Shown: positions 27,656 to 37,432, numbered from the stretch's first letter. The stretch: 64,000 nt of DNA from Akkermansia sp. N21116 (GCF_029854705.2 NZ_CP139035.1:3286001-3350000), one strand, 5' to 3'. The notes: a model not told the origin generated them from the letters alone. Translations and numbers: made by a program.

Positions 27656-28423
27656 TTATTCTTCGAGGGATTCTACAATAGGAATATGGCCGTTCCAGGC
27701 AATGATGGCGAATTGCTCCGGATTTTCCGGTTTCGGATCCAGGATCACCGTACCGCCCGCTGCTTCCACAAGAATCTTGCCTGCCGCAATGTCCCAGATG
27801 GAGATGACGCTTTCCACATAAGCATCAAAACGCCCGCAAGCAATGTACGCCATAGCGAGGGCAGCGGAACCGTTGTTGCGTACCTTGCGTACCTTCCAGG
27901 CGACTTTCGCAAAGCGTTCGATGCCCTTTTCCTTCGAACCGTCCGTTTTACCGTGTCCAACAAAGACAACGGCTTCCGCCATCTTTGTCCGGGAACTACA
28001 GGAAATAACTTTCCCGTTCTTACAGGCGGGTCCGCCCTTTTCCGCATGCCAGCATTCATCCATCATGGGGTCGTAAATAACACCCAGGACAATTTCACCC
28101 CGACGGCGCAAAGCAATGGAAACGCAAAACCACGGAATACCGTAATAATAGTTCACCGTCCCGTCGATGGGATCCACGATCCACTCACAATCGGAACCGC
28201 TATTCCCCGCACGGCCTTCTTCTCCCAAAACGGAGTGTTCGGGAAAAGCACCGAGGATGATTCCCGTAATCAAATTCTGAGAGAGTTTGTCCAGCTCGAT
28301 CTTGATGTCATTCTGACTCTCTTCATCCACCTTCTTGGTATCGTCAAAATGTTCTTTGAGGAAAGCACCTGCCGATTTTGCTGCCTGAATGGCAACAGCC
28401 ATCTCCGGAGAATATGTAATCAT
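27656..28423 (-). CDS. Inositol monophosphatase family protein (SuhB-like)
   Basis: 255 residues. Mg2+-dependent sugar or inositol phosphatase fold. Metal-site motifs are VLGEEG, WIVDPIDGTVNY and the C-terminal WDIAAGKILVEAAGG. Members include inositol-1-phosphatase, CysQ-type PAP phosphatase and fructose-1,6-bisphosphatase paralogues; specificity cannot be told by eye. It lies 21 bp upstream of ispF and downstream of the PBP-like gene on the same strand. Confidence 0.92.
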   Translation of the reverse strand: MITYSPEMAVAIQAAKSAGAFLKEHFDDTKKVDEESQNDIKIELDKLSQNLITGIILGAFPEHSVLGEEGRAGNSGSDCEWIVDPIDGTVNYYYGIPWFCVSIALRRRGEIVLGVIYDPMMDECWHAEKGGPACKNGKVISCSSRTKMAEAVVFVGHGKTDGSKEKGIERFAKVAWKVRKVRNNGSAALAMAYIACGRFDAYVESVISIWDIAAGKILVEAAGGTVILDPKPENPEQFAIIAWNGHIPIVESLEE

Positions 28424-28444
28424 AGTAGTTAGAGTAATTGAGAA

Positions 28445-30319
28445 TTAAGACTGTTGACCGGAAGACGCATTTGCCTCTCCATCTGAATGAGAGGAAGAGT
28501 CGGCAGGCGGGATATCCCGGTTATCCGTAACTTCCTGTTCCTTTTGCATCTGTCCCTTTTTCCTGGCTTCCGCCTGCTTATAGCGATCCATCATCGCCGT
28601 ATAAAGTTTCATCGACAAACGGGAAGAGAGAGAAGACATAGAGGAGGCAACACCCTTCTTTGATTCATAAACCGCACCGTCGCGATCAAACCCGACCCAG
28701 ACAAACACCGAACGCCTCCCTCCCATGCGGGCGGAAAAAAAACCTCCTCCATCAGGTAACCGGCCTTGCAGGGAAAGCAGCTTCGTCCGTATATTCAGGG
28801 AAAAAGGAGGCAATCCCGAAACGATACGGGCGGCCTCGCGAGGGAGAATCTCCCGACCTTCGTCTTCGTGATTCTGATCCGAAGAAAAAACGAGGGCCTT
28901 CCTGCCGGTCGCTACCTTCATAATAGCGTTCAATGGCACATTACGACCCTTTTGTTGAATAACCATCAAGGACCGAACGGCATCTGCCATCATCATGTCG
29001 AACTGACCGCTATATAAATCGTCGCTATCCGGCATCTCCGCCCGGATCCCCGCCATCTCGGCAATTTCCTTGGTTCTGCGATAACCGACGGCGCGACCGG
29101 TAGCTACAGGCGCATTCCGTATAATATTCCTTCCCCGGTCCGCAGCTCCGAGATTCACGAGAGGAACGAACAGGAAACCCGCCTTTCTCTTCGCATGCCA
29201 GCGGTCCACACCGTCGAGGGGGCAGCGGCCGCCAACGACGGCCAGAATATGCCCCGTTGAAGACTCCACACACATAGCCGCTACCTGAATACATCCTTCG
29301 GCCTTGGCATCTACCCGCTTGGGGAGATCCTTCCAGACGGGACTTGCCTCCAGTTCCCTCAATTCGTTTTCACAGGAACGTTCCAGTTCGCGTTGTTCTT
29401 CGAGATCCAAAGAAGTCAAGACGATGAGGCTGGATGTCTCTTCCTCCCTTTCCTCCTGAAGATGTTCCATCTCTCCGGCAATCCACATGGCGGGATAGGA
29501 CATCATGAAATCGTCTCCGGTCTTGCGTAATTCCATCGGAGCTCCTTTGGCTTCTTCGCATTCCTCGGGAGAAATAAAACCGCAGGCTTCCATGCGATCC
29601 AGCGTATCGTTGCGCTCCCGAATAGAAGCCGCTTTGTCCGTAACTGGGTTGAAAATTGAGGGACCGCGCACCAGGCCGGCCAAGGTTGCACACTCGGCGA
29701 GATTAAGATCGGATACCTTTTTGCCGAAATAAGTTCTCGCCGCCTGGGCCACGCCATAACAACGCTGACCGAAATAGATCCTGTTCAAATAGGATGTCAG
29801 GATCGTATCCTTGTCAAACCTGGATTCAATCCGGCGAGACAAGGCCATTTCCAGAATCTTGCGGTCAATGGTCTTATCTTTCAACTCATAGCAGTTCCGT
29901 GCAAGCTGCATGGTAATAGTAGAGCCACCCTGGGCATAGGACATGGACGTCAGATTGCGCAACATGGAGCGAATCATGGACGTATAGACAATGCCGCCAT
30001 GATCAAAAAAATCCTCATCTTCACGTGCAATGAAAGCATGGACGAGACATTCAGGCAAATCCTCCCGGGACACATTGACACGCGCTTCCGTGGAAAGCGG
30101 ACCAATCAGTTTCCCCTGACTATCATAGGCGAGGCAATTTTCGAGCCGGGTCGTAATTTCGTCAAGATCGAAGCTGTTGGCACGATAGGCATAAACTCCC
30201 AGAATGATCGCAATACCCAGCGGGATGAGACCGAGAAACAACAGTAAACGAACTACGCGAGCCGGGAAGAAACCCAGCCAGTCGTACCATCGCTTTTTCC
30301 TGTTCCCTTCCTCAAACAT
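28445..30319 (-). CDS. Class A PBP-like peptidoglycan glycosyltransferase with degenerate transpeptidase domain
   Basis: 624 residues. One membrane anchor at about 21-42. The GT51 domain is intact: EDEDFFDHGG at 100-109 with catalytic Glu100, then GGSTITMQLARN, RKILEMALSRRIE and YLNRIYFGQRCYGV. The transpeptidase half is still traceable (GHILAVVGG, then VWVGFDRDG near the C-terminus), but the SxxK serine motif, normally PGSxFKP, reads AGFLFVP (380-386), so the nucleophile and lysine are F382 and V385. No convincing SxN or KTG motif is found. It should polymerise glycan strands without cross-linking them. It follows the second TPR gene after a 28-bp gap, on the same strand. Confidence 0.88.
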   Translation of the reverse strand: MFEEGNRKKRWYDWLGFFPARVVRLLLFLGLIPLGIAIILGVYAYRANSFDLDEITTRLENCLAYDSQGKLIGPLSTEARVNVSREDLPECLVHAFIAREDEDFFDHGGIVYTSMIRSMLRNLTSMSYAQGGSTITMQLARNCYELKDKTIDRKILEMALSRRIESRFDKDTILTSYLNRIYFGQRCYGVAQAARTYFGKKVSDLNLAECATLAGLVRGPSIFNPVTDKAASIRERNDTLDRMEACGFISPEECEEAKGAPMELRKTGDDFMMSYPAMWIAGEMEHLQEEREEETSSLIVLTSLDLEEQRELERSCENELRELEASPVWKDLPKRVDAKAEGCIQVAAMCVESSTGHILAVVGGRCPLDGVDRWHAKRKAGFLFVPLVNLGAADRGRNIIRNAPVATGRAVGYRRTKEIAEMAGIRAEMPDSDDLYSGQFDMMMADAVRSLMVIQQKGRNVPLNAIMKVATGRKALVFSSDQNHEDEGREILPREAARIVSGLPPFSLNIRTKLLSLQGRLPDGGGFFSARMGGRRSVFVWVGFDRDGAVYESKKGVASSMSSLSSRLSMKLYTAMMDRYKQAEARKKGQMQKEQEVTDNRDIPPADSSSHSDGEANASSGQQS

Positions 30320-30347
30320 GGCGGATCATTGCACGATACGCCCGGAG

Positions 30348-32801
30348 CTAGCGGGCCTGACCAGGCAATTCCTGGTTTTCATTGGGTTTCCAGCCCGGGA
30401 ATTCCTTATCCAGCGTACTCCTGAACTGACCGGCTTCCTGAGACCGACCGGCTTTTTCCAAAGCGGCGGCGGCTTTGTAGAGAGCCTGGGGCTTCAGCTC
30501 CTTGTCGGAAACGAACAACTCTGCCGTCGTCCCATAGTACTTGGCAGCTTCATCAAACTTCTTTTCCGCGTAACAAATATCGCCCAAAACAATTTTGAGG
30601 GACGCCATCAGAGGGCCTTCCACACCAAGGGTTAGAGCATCTTCCGCTACTTTACGGGCTTCATCGTACTTGGTCATGCCCAGCAGGATGGACGCCTTGT
30701 CCAACAAGGCATCCGCCTTACGATAAGGCATGGTCTCCTCGGCAAGATACATGTCGACGGCAACCAGGGCACGGTCATAGCGTTTCAGGGCAAGACGTGC
30801 TTTAGCCAGGTTTTTCCAGATCACACGCTTGGCATCCTTGAATTCGTCGTTGCGAGTCGCAATCGTCAGGTACTTGTCGGCAATACGGTAGTCCTTGCTA
30901 CTGTATGCCTGCAAACCCAGCCAGGCGGGAATAGCCTCCGGGATGGAAAGGAGGGATTTGGGATATTTGTCGCTGAGAGCCTCCAGGGAAGCTCGAAGCT
31001 GGGTTGCATTTTGAAGCTGATAATACGTCAGAACAAGAAGGACTCCAACCTGCTCCCCGTATTTTTCAGGATTCAGCGTCCGGGCTTCCTCAAGATTGGG
31101 AATGGCCTTGTCGTAATCCTTCTTGTCGAAATATCCTCGTCCTACCATAAAACGAGCCTCGGCAAGAGCCGCCGGCATGGCTTTCGGAAAATTCTTGAGC
31201 AACCCTTCATAATGGTCGATCATCTTGGTCATGTCCTGGCGACGCATGTAAATCTGAGCAGCCTTCTGCCAGGAAGCGGCGGCAGCTTCATGCCGGGGCC
31301 ATCTTTTGATCACTTCTTCAAAGTCATCCAAGGCCTGAGCCTCGTTGTTCAACAACATCTGCATGTCACCGCGAAAGGCAATCGCTGTCGGAATACGGGG
31401 GTCCTTCGGATTATCCGCAATAAACTGATTGCAAAGTTTTACGGCATCGGCACGACTACCGGCCATCCCAAGCGCCCAGGCACTCTTGTAAAAGATGTCG
31501 GCATGCATCTTGACGGGAAGCTTTTCCGTGTGGATAGCTGCGTAGTACTTGGCGGCTTCTCCCGGGTTCTTGTCGAATAGATTTTCCGCCACCATCAGGC
31601 GCACCATTTCCGGCCACACGCTCGTAGGAAATGCGGACGCATAGGCCGAAAGGAACGACTGGGCGGCAGGAGGAAGGGAAGCTTGATCAAGTTCATTGAT
31701 ACAGAGCAGTTTTCGATATCCTGCCTCCATCGCCAGCTCCGTATTCGGATAAACGTGTTCCGCTCCGGCAAAAAGAATCCGGGCTCGGTCATAGTCCTTC
31801 TGCTGGAAATAGGCCAAACCGACCAGCATCTTGCGCTTCGCCTCCTGGGCTTTATCCTCGAAGTCGTGCGTTCCCTGCTCGTGCATGTCGGTAATATCCT
31901 TGTACTTGCCGGCCTTGTACAGGCCGGTCAGGATCCCGACTAACGCGGAATTCGCCTGTCCGGCCAATTCGGGGGTCCGGAGGATCGTGTTGTAATACGC
32001 CTTGGCTTCGTTGCTCTTGTTCAATTTGGAAGCGAGAGTCGCCGCCTGGACAAGGACAGTACCTCGAACCTTGGAATCAAGGCCTTCCATCTTCAAAAGA
32101 TTCTTGTAGAGGTCATAAGCCTCCGTATATTTTCCCTCTTCGCTCAAAAGCCCGGCAAGAGCCATGGCTGAGGACTGGCGAAATTCCGGTCTGGCCTGGG
32201 TATCGTCGCTCACCGCGCGGAATTGGGCTTCAGCCTCGGCTTTTTTACCTAGTTCCTGATACACGCGCCCCAGGCGGTACATGGCATCCACCTTCAATTC
32301 CGGGCGATCGGCATTCTTGATCACGGCTTCGTAGAAACGCTGGGCATTAGCCCAGTCGGCCCCCTTGTAGGCTTCCGTTGCCAGACGATAGGCCGCAGCA
32401 GCGGCAATCGTACCCTGATACCGCTGCAGAATGGATGCGAACGTCTGGTACGCGTCCGCACGGCGGTCCGCCTCCATCAGGCAATTGGCCAAACGGTACA
32501 TGGCAAGAGGAGCTTCTTGAGCGTCGGGGAAACGGCGGACAAATTCCGAGTAGCGCTCAGCCGCCAGCAACATGCTCCGTTTGTATTCTTCGGGATTTCT
32601 CCGCATTTCCGGAGTTTGGGCCTGGGCATACAGGATGTCGCCGAGTTTGAGGAGATCCGCCTTTTCATCAACCTTCAAGGTAGCATTTTCATCTTCGACG
32701 GGCAGCGCGGCAGGAATTTCTTCCTGAGCAAGGAGAAAAGGCGCGGCAAACGCGGCGGAACAGGAAGCAAAAATAGTTTTGGACAGTAGGGAGAACTTCA
32801 T
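30348..32801 (-). CDS. Large TPR-repeat secreted protein, partner of ExbB/ExbD
   Basis: 817 residues with a signal peptide (MKFSLLSKTIFASCSAAFAAPFLLAQ) and about 20 tetratricopeptide-like repeats to the end. Typical repeat cores are APLAMYRLANCLMEADR, KVDAMYRLGRVYQELGK and GKYTEAYDLYKNLL. No catalytic domain. Its start codon overlaps the stop of the exbD gene by 4 bases, so translation is coupled, strong evidence that it works with the ExbB-ExbD pair. Similar in layout to the cut TPR gene at 1-1769. Probable role: periplasmic or outer-membrane scaffold receiving force from the channel (inference). Confidence 0.9.
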   Translation of the reverse strand: MKFSLLSKTIFASCSAAFAAPFLLAQEEIPAALPVEDENATLKVDEKADLLKLGDILYAQAQTPEMRRNPEEYKRSMLLAAERYSEFVRRFPDAQEAPLAMYRLANCLMEADRRADAYQTFASILQRYQGTIAAAAAYRLATEAYKGADWANAQRFYEAVIKNADRPELKVDAMYRLGRVYQELGKKAEAEAQFRAVSDDTQARPEFRQSSAMALAGLLSEEGKYTEAYDLYKNLLKMEGLDSKVRGTVLVQAATLASKLNKSNEAKAYYNTILRTPELAGQANSALVGILTGLYKAGKYKDITDMHEQGTHDFEDKAQEAKRKMLVGLAYFQQKDYDRARILFAGAEHVYPNTELAMEAGYRKLLCINELDQASLPPAAQSFLSAYASAFPTSVWPEMVRLMVAENLFDKNPGEAAKYYAAIHTEKLPVKMHADIFYKSAWALGMAGSRADAVKLCNQFIADNPKDPRIPTAIAFRGDMQMLLNNEAQALDDFEEVIKRWPRHEAAAASWQKAAQIYMRRQDMTKMIDHYEGLLKNFPKAMPAALAEARFMVGRGYFDKKDYDKAIPNLEEARTLNPEKYGEQVGVLLVLTYYQLQNATQLRASLEALSDKYPKSLLSIPEAIPAWLGLQAYSSKDYRIADKYLTIATRNDEFKDAKRVIWKNLAKARLALKRYDRALVAVDMYLAEETMPYRKADALLDKASILLGMTKYDEARKVAEDALTLGVEGPLMASLKIVLGDICYAEKKFDEAAKYYGTTAELFVSDKELKPQALYKAAAALEKAGRSQEAGQFRSTLDKEFPGWKPNENQELPGQAR

Positions 32802-33250
32802 GATCCTGAGGATTTGGACTGTTCGGGACCCGTGTAGGATCCGGGTTTTCTGGTTGAGAAAGACATATTCCAGATACCGGCCTTCAGACAGGTATCCATC
32901 ACGTCAACAATATGCTGGTAAGGTGCTTCGGCATCGCCACGAATGCGTACGGGCTGGTTTTCCGCCAGTTTGGCGATCGTCACCAGTTTAGGATAAAGTT
33001 GTTCGAGCGTGTAGACCTGGCGATTGATCGTCACACGACCATCTTTGTGGACATTGAGGATAATCTCATTGATTGCCCGGGAATCTTTCTTCTCCGCATG
33101 CTCGGCGGAAGGCACTTTCACCTTGAGATCCTGCTCCGTCAGGGAAATCGTCTGCGTCACCACGAAGAAAATCAACAGCAGGAATACAATATCCAGCATG
33201 GGAGCCAGCTGGAACCCGACAGGAGCCGGCATGGTGTAGCGGAATTTCAT
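32798..33250 (-). CDS. ExbD/TolR-family protein
   Basis: 150 residues. A membrane helix with the proton-carrying Asp reads MLDIVFLLLIFFVV at about residues 18-31. The periplasmic part has the family-typical ILNVHKDGRVTINRQ and VRIRGDAEAPYQHIVDVMDTC segments, closer to standard ExbD than the two proteins at 2045-3035. It overlaps the following TPR gene by 4 bp and lies 37 bp behind the exbB-like gene. Confidence 0.93.
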   Translation of the reverse strand: MKFRYTMPAPVGFQLAPMLDIVFLLLIFFVVTQTISLTEQDLKVKVPSAEHAEKKDSRAINEIILNVHKDGRVTINRQVYTLEQLYPKLVTIAKLAENQPVRIRGDAEAPYQHIVDVMDTCLKAGIWNMSFSTRKPGSYTGPEQSKSSGS

Positions 33251-33287
33251 GGGCAGGCAGTATCTTCCTTGTTCGTTAATTCATTTA

Positions 33288-34085
33288 TTACAAACCGCGT
33301 ACATCTCTCAAAGAAGCCGCGTCGACTTCCATATTGGGGAGATCCTGTTCCACAATGCCACGGCCCGTATCATTGTACAATCTGCGACGCTGATTCTGAA
33401 TAGAAATAACCGTCAAATCGTGCGTCACGGCAGCTTCCATATCACCGATGCGCTTGTTGACACGACTACGGAAATACACGTAGGCAACCAATGCTGGAAT
33501 GCCCAGCATCAAACCGCCGGCCGTCGTAATCAGAGCTTCAGCCACACCTCCGGCCATTTCCATTTGCTTGACTCCTTCAAAGTTGCCATTGGAAATCTCA
33601 AAAAACGTCCTCATCATCCCGACAACCGTACCGAGAAGCCCCAGCATCGGAGCCAGGGCGCCGATGTCGGAAAGCCAGGAAATCTGACGAGTCAGCATCC
33701 CGGCCTGGCGACCACCCTCTGCAGAAGCTACTTCACGGATTTCGTCAATGGACGCATCGGGATTGCGTTCTATGAATTCCGCCGTAGCCAGCATAATTCT
33801 GGAAAAGCAGGAGTCGCGCGAGGCACACAGGACACTCAAGCCCCTGATGTCACGCTTGCGGATGAGGGATTCCGTCTTTTCCACCATGCCGCCCGGCAGG
33901 ACAGCACGAGAGCTCGTTGTCACGACGACAAGAACAACGACAAGAACGGCAATAATTGAAAGAATGAGAATGGGCCACATGATGAATCCGCCCATATTGA
34001 AAAGTTCAATGATGGTATAGGATTTGTCACCGGCAACGAAATCGGTGAGCGAGGTCCCGGTTTGAGCTAGCAGGGAAAAATTCAT
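33288..34085 (-). CDS. ExbB/TolQ/MotA-family proton channel protein
   Basis: 265 residues. A first membrane helix at about 33-57 (GFIMWPILILSIIAVLVVVL), then a cytoplasmic stretch and the channel motif APMLGLLGTVVGMMRTF with a last helix in ALITTAGGLMLGIPALVAYVY. Unlike the exbB-like gene at 3119-3919 there is no cleavable signal peptide; the first 30 residues are polar. First gene of a tight ExbB-ExbD-TPR operon. Divergent from uvrC. Confidence 0.93.
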   Translation of the reverse strand: MNFSLLAQTGTSLTDFVAGDKSYTIIELFNMGGFIMWPILILSIIAVLVVVLVVVTTSSRAVLPGGMVEKTESLIRKRDIRGLSVLCASRDSCFSRIMLATAEFIERNPDASIDEIREVASAEGGRQAGMLTRQISWLSDIGALAPMLGLLGTVVGMMRTFFEISNGNFEGVKQMEMAGGVAEALITTAGGLMLGIPALVAYVYFRSRVNKRIGDMEAAVTHDLTVISIQNQRRRLYNDTGRGIVEQDLPNMEVDAASLRDVRGL

Positions 34086-34208
34086 ATTGGTTGTGTGTGA
34101 TTATACCTATTTCATGCGCAGAGGCAAGGATCGCCCATGAAATATTATGGTAAGTTACGATGCAATGTTCCCTTTTCTTGCCGATTGTGACACATTGCTT
34201 CCGTAATC

Positions 34209-35759
34209 ATGCCGGAAAGTTCGCCAAAAGACCTGTGGAGGAAGACTCCGCATTCCCCAGGAGTGTACATCATGAAAGACTCCATGGGAGGAATTATCTA
34301 CGTCGGCAAGGCCCGCGACCTCAAAAGGAGACTCGCCAACTACTTCTCCCCATCGTCGGCAACCCTTTCCAACCACAAGACCAGGGCACTCATCCATGCC
34401 ATCGCTTCCTTCGATTACTACGAGACGCGCAACGAACAAGAAGCCCTCCTTCTGGAAAGCAAGTTGATCAAAGACTACCGTCCCCGCTACAACATCCAAA
34501 TGAAGGATGACAAACGATATCCGCTGATCCGCGTTCCCAAAGGAGAAAATTTTCCCAGATTCCAGCTTACCCGTCTCCGTCGCGACGACGGAGCCCGCTA
34601 TTTCGGCCCCTTCGCCCATGCAAACGCCTTGTCCGAAACCATCGAATGGCTTAACCGCAAATTCGGACTCCGCATCTGCAAGGCCCGCAACCCCGGCGAA
34701 AACGAATTCCGCCATTGCCACGCCGACATTATCCGCAACTGTTCCGCGCCATGCATCGGCCGCATCACCAAGGAAGACTATGCCGAACGATTCCAAACTG
34801 CCGCCAGCCTTCTCGAAGGTACCGGACGCAAGGCCATCCTTGACGAACTTGAGCAGGAAATGATGGAAGCCTCAGACCAGCTGCGCTTTGAAGATGCGGC
34901 CACTTTGCGCGACATCCGTGACAATCTCGTCAAAACACTGGAACCGGCCCGGAGATTCATGAAAGGTTCTCCCGACCTTCCCGGCACCGTCAAGCCCCGA
35001 GAAGACATGGAAGAACTCGGTCGCTTGCTCGGTATGGACCACCCTCCGGAAATTATGGAGTGCTTTGACATCTCCAACGTCTCGTCCAACCACATCGTCG
35101 CCTCCATGGTGAGATTCACCCATGGCCGCCCGGATAACCAGGCCTACCGCCGCTACCGGATCAAAAGCGTAGAAGGACAGAACGACTTTGCCTCCATGTC
35201 GGAAGTTATCCGCCGGCGTTATTCCCGTATTCTCGGAGAGAGCCAGGCTATCCATCAATGTCCCGATGGAATGTCCCTCTACGCGTGGCTCAAGCAACTT
35301 GGTGCGGAAGGCAAAGCTCCCATCAAAGTACCGGACCTCGTCGTCGTCGACGGAGGCAAAGGACAGTTGTCCAACGCTCTCCGGGAGCTGGAAAGAATCG
35401 GCCTTCAAGACATGCCCGTCGTCGGCCTAGCCAAACAGCGGGAAGAAATTTTCTTCCCCCACCAAAGCGAACCCCTCACCATCTCCCATGACCGGGGCGC
35501 ACTGAAACTCATGCAGCGGATCCGCGACGAATCCCACCGCTTTGCCAACAAATACAACGAACTCCTCCTTCGCAAACGTATGCGTGAAAGTATCCTCGAC
35601 GACTGTCCCGGAATGACACCTCACCGCAAACAAATGCTACTGGAACACTTCGGCACCGTTGCCAAACTCAAAAAAGCTGATGCCGAAGAGATCGCCTCCA
35701 TCAAAGGTATCTCCAAAAACTGGGCGGCATCACTCCTCACCTGGCTCCGTAGCAATTAA
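34209..35759 (+). CDS. uvrC: Excinuclease UvrC, shortened form
   Basis: 516 residues against a usual 590-620. The GIY-YIG nuclease is at the N-terminus ([15 protein letters not shown]). A four-cysteine iron-sulfur site is preserved with spacing X12, X7, X3 (from RICKAR to CSAPC). A UVR motif comes next ([21 protein letters not shown]), then the RNase H-like domain ([18 protein letters not shown]) and C-terminal HhH (KGISKNWA). The roughly 80-residue stretch usually lying between UVR and the RNase H domain is almost absent. Makes both incisions in nucleotide excision repair. rlmH follows after 13 bp. Confidence 0.95.
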   Translation: MPESSPKDLWRKTPHSPGVYIMKDSMGGIIYVGKARDLKRRLANYFSPSSATLSNHKTRALIHAIASFDYYETRNEQEALLLESKLIKDYRPRYNIQMKDDKRYPLIRVPKGENFPRFQLTRLRRDDGARYFGPFAHANALSETIEWLNRKFGLRICKARNPGENEFRHCHADIIRNCSAPCIGRITKEDYAERFQTAASLLEGTGRKAILDELEQEMMEASDQLRFEDAATLRDIRDNLVKTLEPARRFMKGSPDLPGTVKPREDMEELGRLLGMDHPPEIMECFDISNVSSNHIVASMVRFTHGRPDNQAYRRYRIKSVEGQNDFASMSEVIRRRYSRILGESQAIHQCPDGMSLYAWLKQLGAEGKAPIKVPDLVVVDGGKGQLSNALRELERIGLQDMPVVGLAKQREEIFFPHQSEPLTISHDRGALKLMQRIRDESHRFANKYNELLLRKRMRESILDDCPGMTPHRKQMLLEHFGTVAKLKKADAEEIASIKGISKNWAASLLTWLRSN

Positions 35760-35772
35760 AAATCTCCCTCAC

Positions 35773-36210
35773 ATGCAATATCTTATCATTACAGCCGGTA
35801 AACCCGCCCTGGCCTACGCAAAGGAAGGAGTCCGCCTCTATACGGAACGTCTGCGCCCCTTCGGCAGAACGGAGCTGAAAATCGTTAAAGACGGCAGCTC
35901 GGAAGACGTCTCCGCCCGCCTGCTTGCAGCCAGCGAAGGATGCCTGCGCATCGCCATGGACGAGCGCGGAGAACTCTGGTCCACCGCCCAATTCGTCATG
36001 CACACACAACAGTGGCAGCTCCATTCGATCAAGAAAGTAGCCTTCCTCATCGGGGCATCCGACGGACATACCCAGGCACTTCGTTCCCGCTGCGATCACA
36101 TTCTGGCCCTCAGTAAATTAACCCTTCAACACGAACTCGCCCTCGTCGTCCTCATGGAGCAACTCTACCGGGTTTACACCATCCTCGCCGGTATGCCCTA
36201 TCACAGATAA
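35773..36210 (+). CDS. rlmH: 23S rRNA pseudouridine-1915 N3-methyltransferase
   Basis: 145 residues from the ATG at 35773 ([10 protein letters not shown]), shorter than the open frame, which runs into uvrC. SPOUT-family SAM-binding knot with FLIGASDGH, and the C-terminal [19 protein letters not shown] ending in PYH, as in E. coli RlmH. It lacks the usual KLRVGK opening text but length and knot match. Downstream of uvrC, probably co-transcribed. Confidence 0.93.
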   Translation: MQYLIITAGKPALAYAKEGVRLYTERLRPFGRTELKIVKDGSSEDVSARLLAASEGCLRIAMDERGELWSTAQFVMHTQQWQLHSIKKVAFLIGASDGHTQALRSRCDHILALSKLTLQHELALVVLMEQLYRVYTILAGMPYHR

Positions 36211-36269
36211 ATACAGTCCATCATCCTTCTCCAGATTTCTCTTTCAAGAGCATAAAACCGTAAACCAAA

Positions 36270-36300
36270 AAGAGCGTTCCGTGTTGCACGGAACGCTCTT
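36270..36300 (-). terminator. Strong terminator of rplM-rpsI
   Basis: A 14-bp perfect stem (AAGAGCGTTCCGTG and complement) with a 3-nt loop, followed on the minus strand by TTTTT. It lies between convergent rlmH (stop 36210) and rpsI (stop 36337) and could also end rlmH transcripts. Confidence 0.85.
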
Positions 36301-36336
36301 GCCTTGGAAGAAGAACTCCTTCTTGGAGACCAAGCT

Positions 36337-36732
36337 TTAGCGCTTGGAGAACTGATAACGCTTACGAGCGCCGGGACGACCAGCCTTCTTGCGTTCCTTC
36401 ATACGGGAATCGCGGGTCAACAGACCGTATTCACGGAGCTGGGCACGCAACGTTTCATCAACCTGCACCAGAGAGCGGGAAATAGCGAGGCGGATCGCTC
36501 CAACCTGACCATGAATACCGCCGCCTTTGGTCACAACCTTCACATCGAACTTATTCATTGTGTTGGTCACCTGGAAAGGCTGAAGAGTAGAATTCTGAAG
36601 CTGTACAGTCGGAAGATATTCTTCAAATGTACGGCCATTGATCATAATACGACCGGAACCTTCCGTCAGCCAGGCATGAGCGATGGCGGTTTTACGGCGG
36701 CCCGTAGCATTGTAGGGGGTAGTCTGACTCAT
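36337..36732 (-). CDS. rpsI: 30S ribosomal protein S9
   Basis: 131 residues. NATGRRKTAIAHAWL at the start, GGGIHGQVGAIRLAISR in the middle and the conserved KERKKAGRPGARKRYQFSKR tail that reaches the P site. Follows rplM by 8 bp in the usual L13-S9 operon. Confidence 0.98.
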   Translation of the reverse strand: MSQTTPYNATGRRKTAIAHAWLTEGSGRIMINGRTFEEYLPTVQLQNSTLQPFQVTNTMNKFDVKVVTKGGGIHGQVGAIRLAISRSLVQVDETLRAQLREYGLLTRDSRMKERKKAGRPGARKRYQFSKR

Positions 36733-36740
36733 GATAGCAA

Positions 36741-37172
36741 TTAGTCGATGTTGTAAACGATGGGCTGCTGGGCTTCATGCGGATGTTCGGCACCGGCATA
36801 AACCTTCAGTTTAGAAGCCTGGGCACGCCCCAAACGGGTATGGGGCACCATGCCAGTGATAGCAAGCTCCAAAAGAAGTTCCGGGCGACGGGCGCGAATC
36901 TTTTTCGGCGTCTCTACTTTCTGCCCGCCAACATAACCCGAGAAACGGGTATAAATCTTGGCGTTTTCCTTATTGCCGGTCAGGACAACCTTATCGGCAT
37001 TGATGACGATGACGTAATCGCCACAGTCAACGTTCGGGGTGAAAATCGTTTTGTTTTTGCCACGCAGGATGTTAGCCGCTTCCACGGCTACGCGACCAAG
37101 CACTTTGCCGGCAGCGTCAATTACATACCACTTGCGCTCTACTTCTTGCGGTTTGGCTGAGAAGGTCTTCAT
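36741..37172 (-). CDS. rplM: 50S ribosomal protein L13
   Basis: 143 residues. Hallmarks are [35 protein letters not shown] and [19 protein letters not shown]. First gene of the rplM-rpsI operon. Confidence 0.98.
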   Translation of the reverse strand: MKTFSAKPQEVERKWYVIDAAGKVLGRVAVEAANILRGKNKTIFTPNVDCGDYVIVINADKVVLTGNKENAKIYTRFSGYVGGQKVETPKKIRARRPELLLELAITGMVPHTRLGRAQASKLKVYAGAEHPHEAQQPIVYNID

Positions 37173-37232
37173 GGTTTCGTTATTCGTTCTCGTTTTCGGC
37201 TTCTTGCCGTTTCTTCCAATCAGGGGTGAAGT

Positions 37233-37261
37233 TACCTAATGTTATTCGGGACTTATGTCAA
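37233..37261 (-). promoter_or_regulatory. Candidate promoter of rplM-rpsI
   Basis: On the minus strand a perfect TTGACA (37256-37261) lies 17 bp before TAGGTA (37233-37238), about 60 bp upstream of the rplM start. The -10 is weak, so the call rests mainly on the -35 and position. Confidence 0.4.
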
Positions 37262-37365
37262 TCGAATTTTCATCTTATCCTGTTTTTTCTCTCATTTCCC
37301 GCCCCACTCCATTCTCGAGAGAACGAGCAAACGGGTAAGAAAAATCCTTCTTCGGCACAAGATGC

Positions 37366-37393
37366 TTGTCTATCGGAATTTATCATCTATACT
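37366..37393 (+). promoter_or_regulatory. Candidate promoter of the IF-1 gene
   Basis: TTGTCT (37366-37371) and TATACT (37388-37393) are spaced by 16 bp. The predicted transcription start near 37400 falls at the base of a small hairpin and gives a leader of about 45 nt before the AUU start. Confidence 0.55.
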
Positions 37394-37400
37394 AAGTCGC

Positions 37401-37416
37401 GTGCGCGATTTCGCAC
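37401..37416 (+). promoter_or_regulatory. Leader hairpin upstream of the IF-1 gene
   Basis: GTGCG (37401-37405) pairs with CGCAC (37412-37416) around a 6-nt loop. It would sit at the extreme 5' end of the predicted transcript, 16 nt before the Shine-Dalgarno sequence. A 5'-end protecting or regulatory stem is possible. Confidence 0.35.
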
Positions 37417-37432
37417 ACAATAGTAACTCAAC

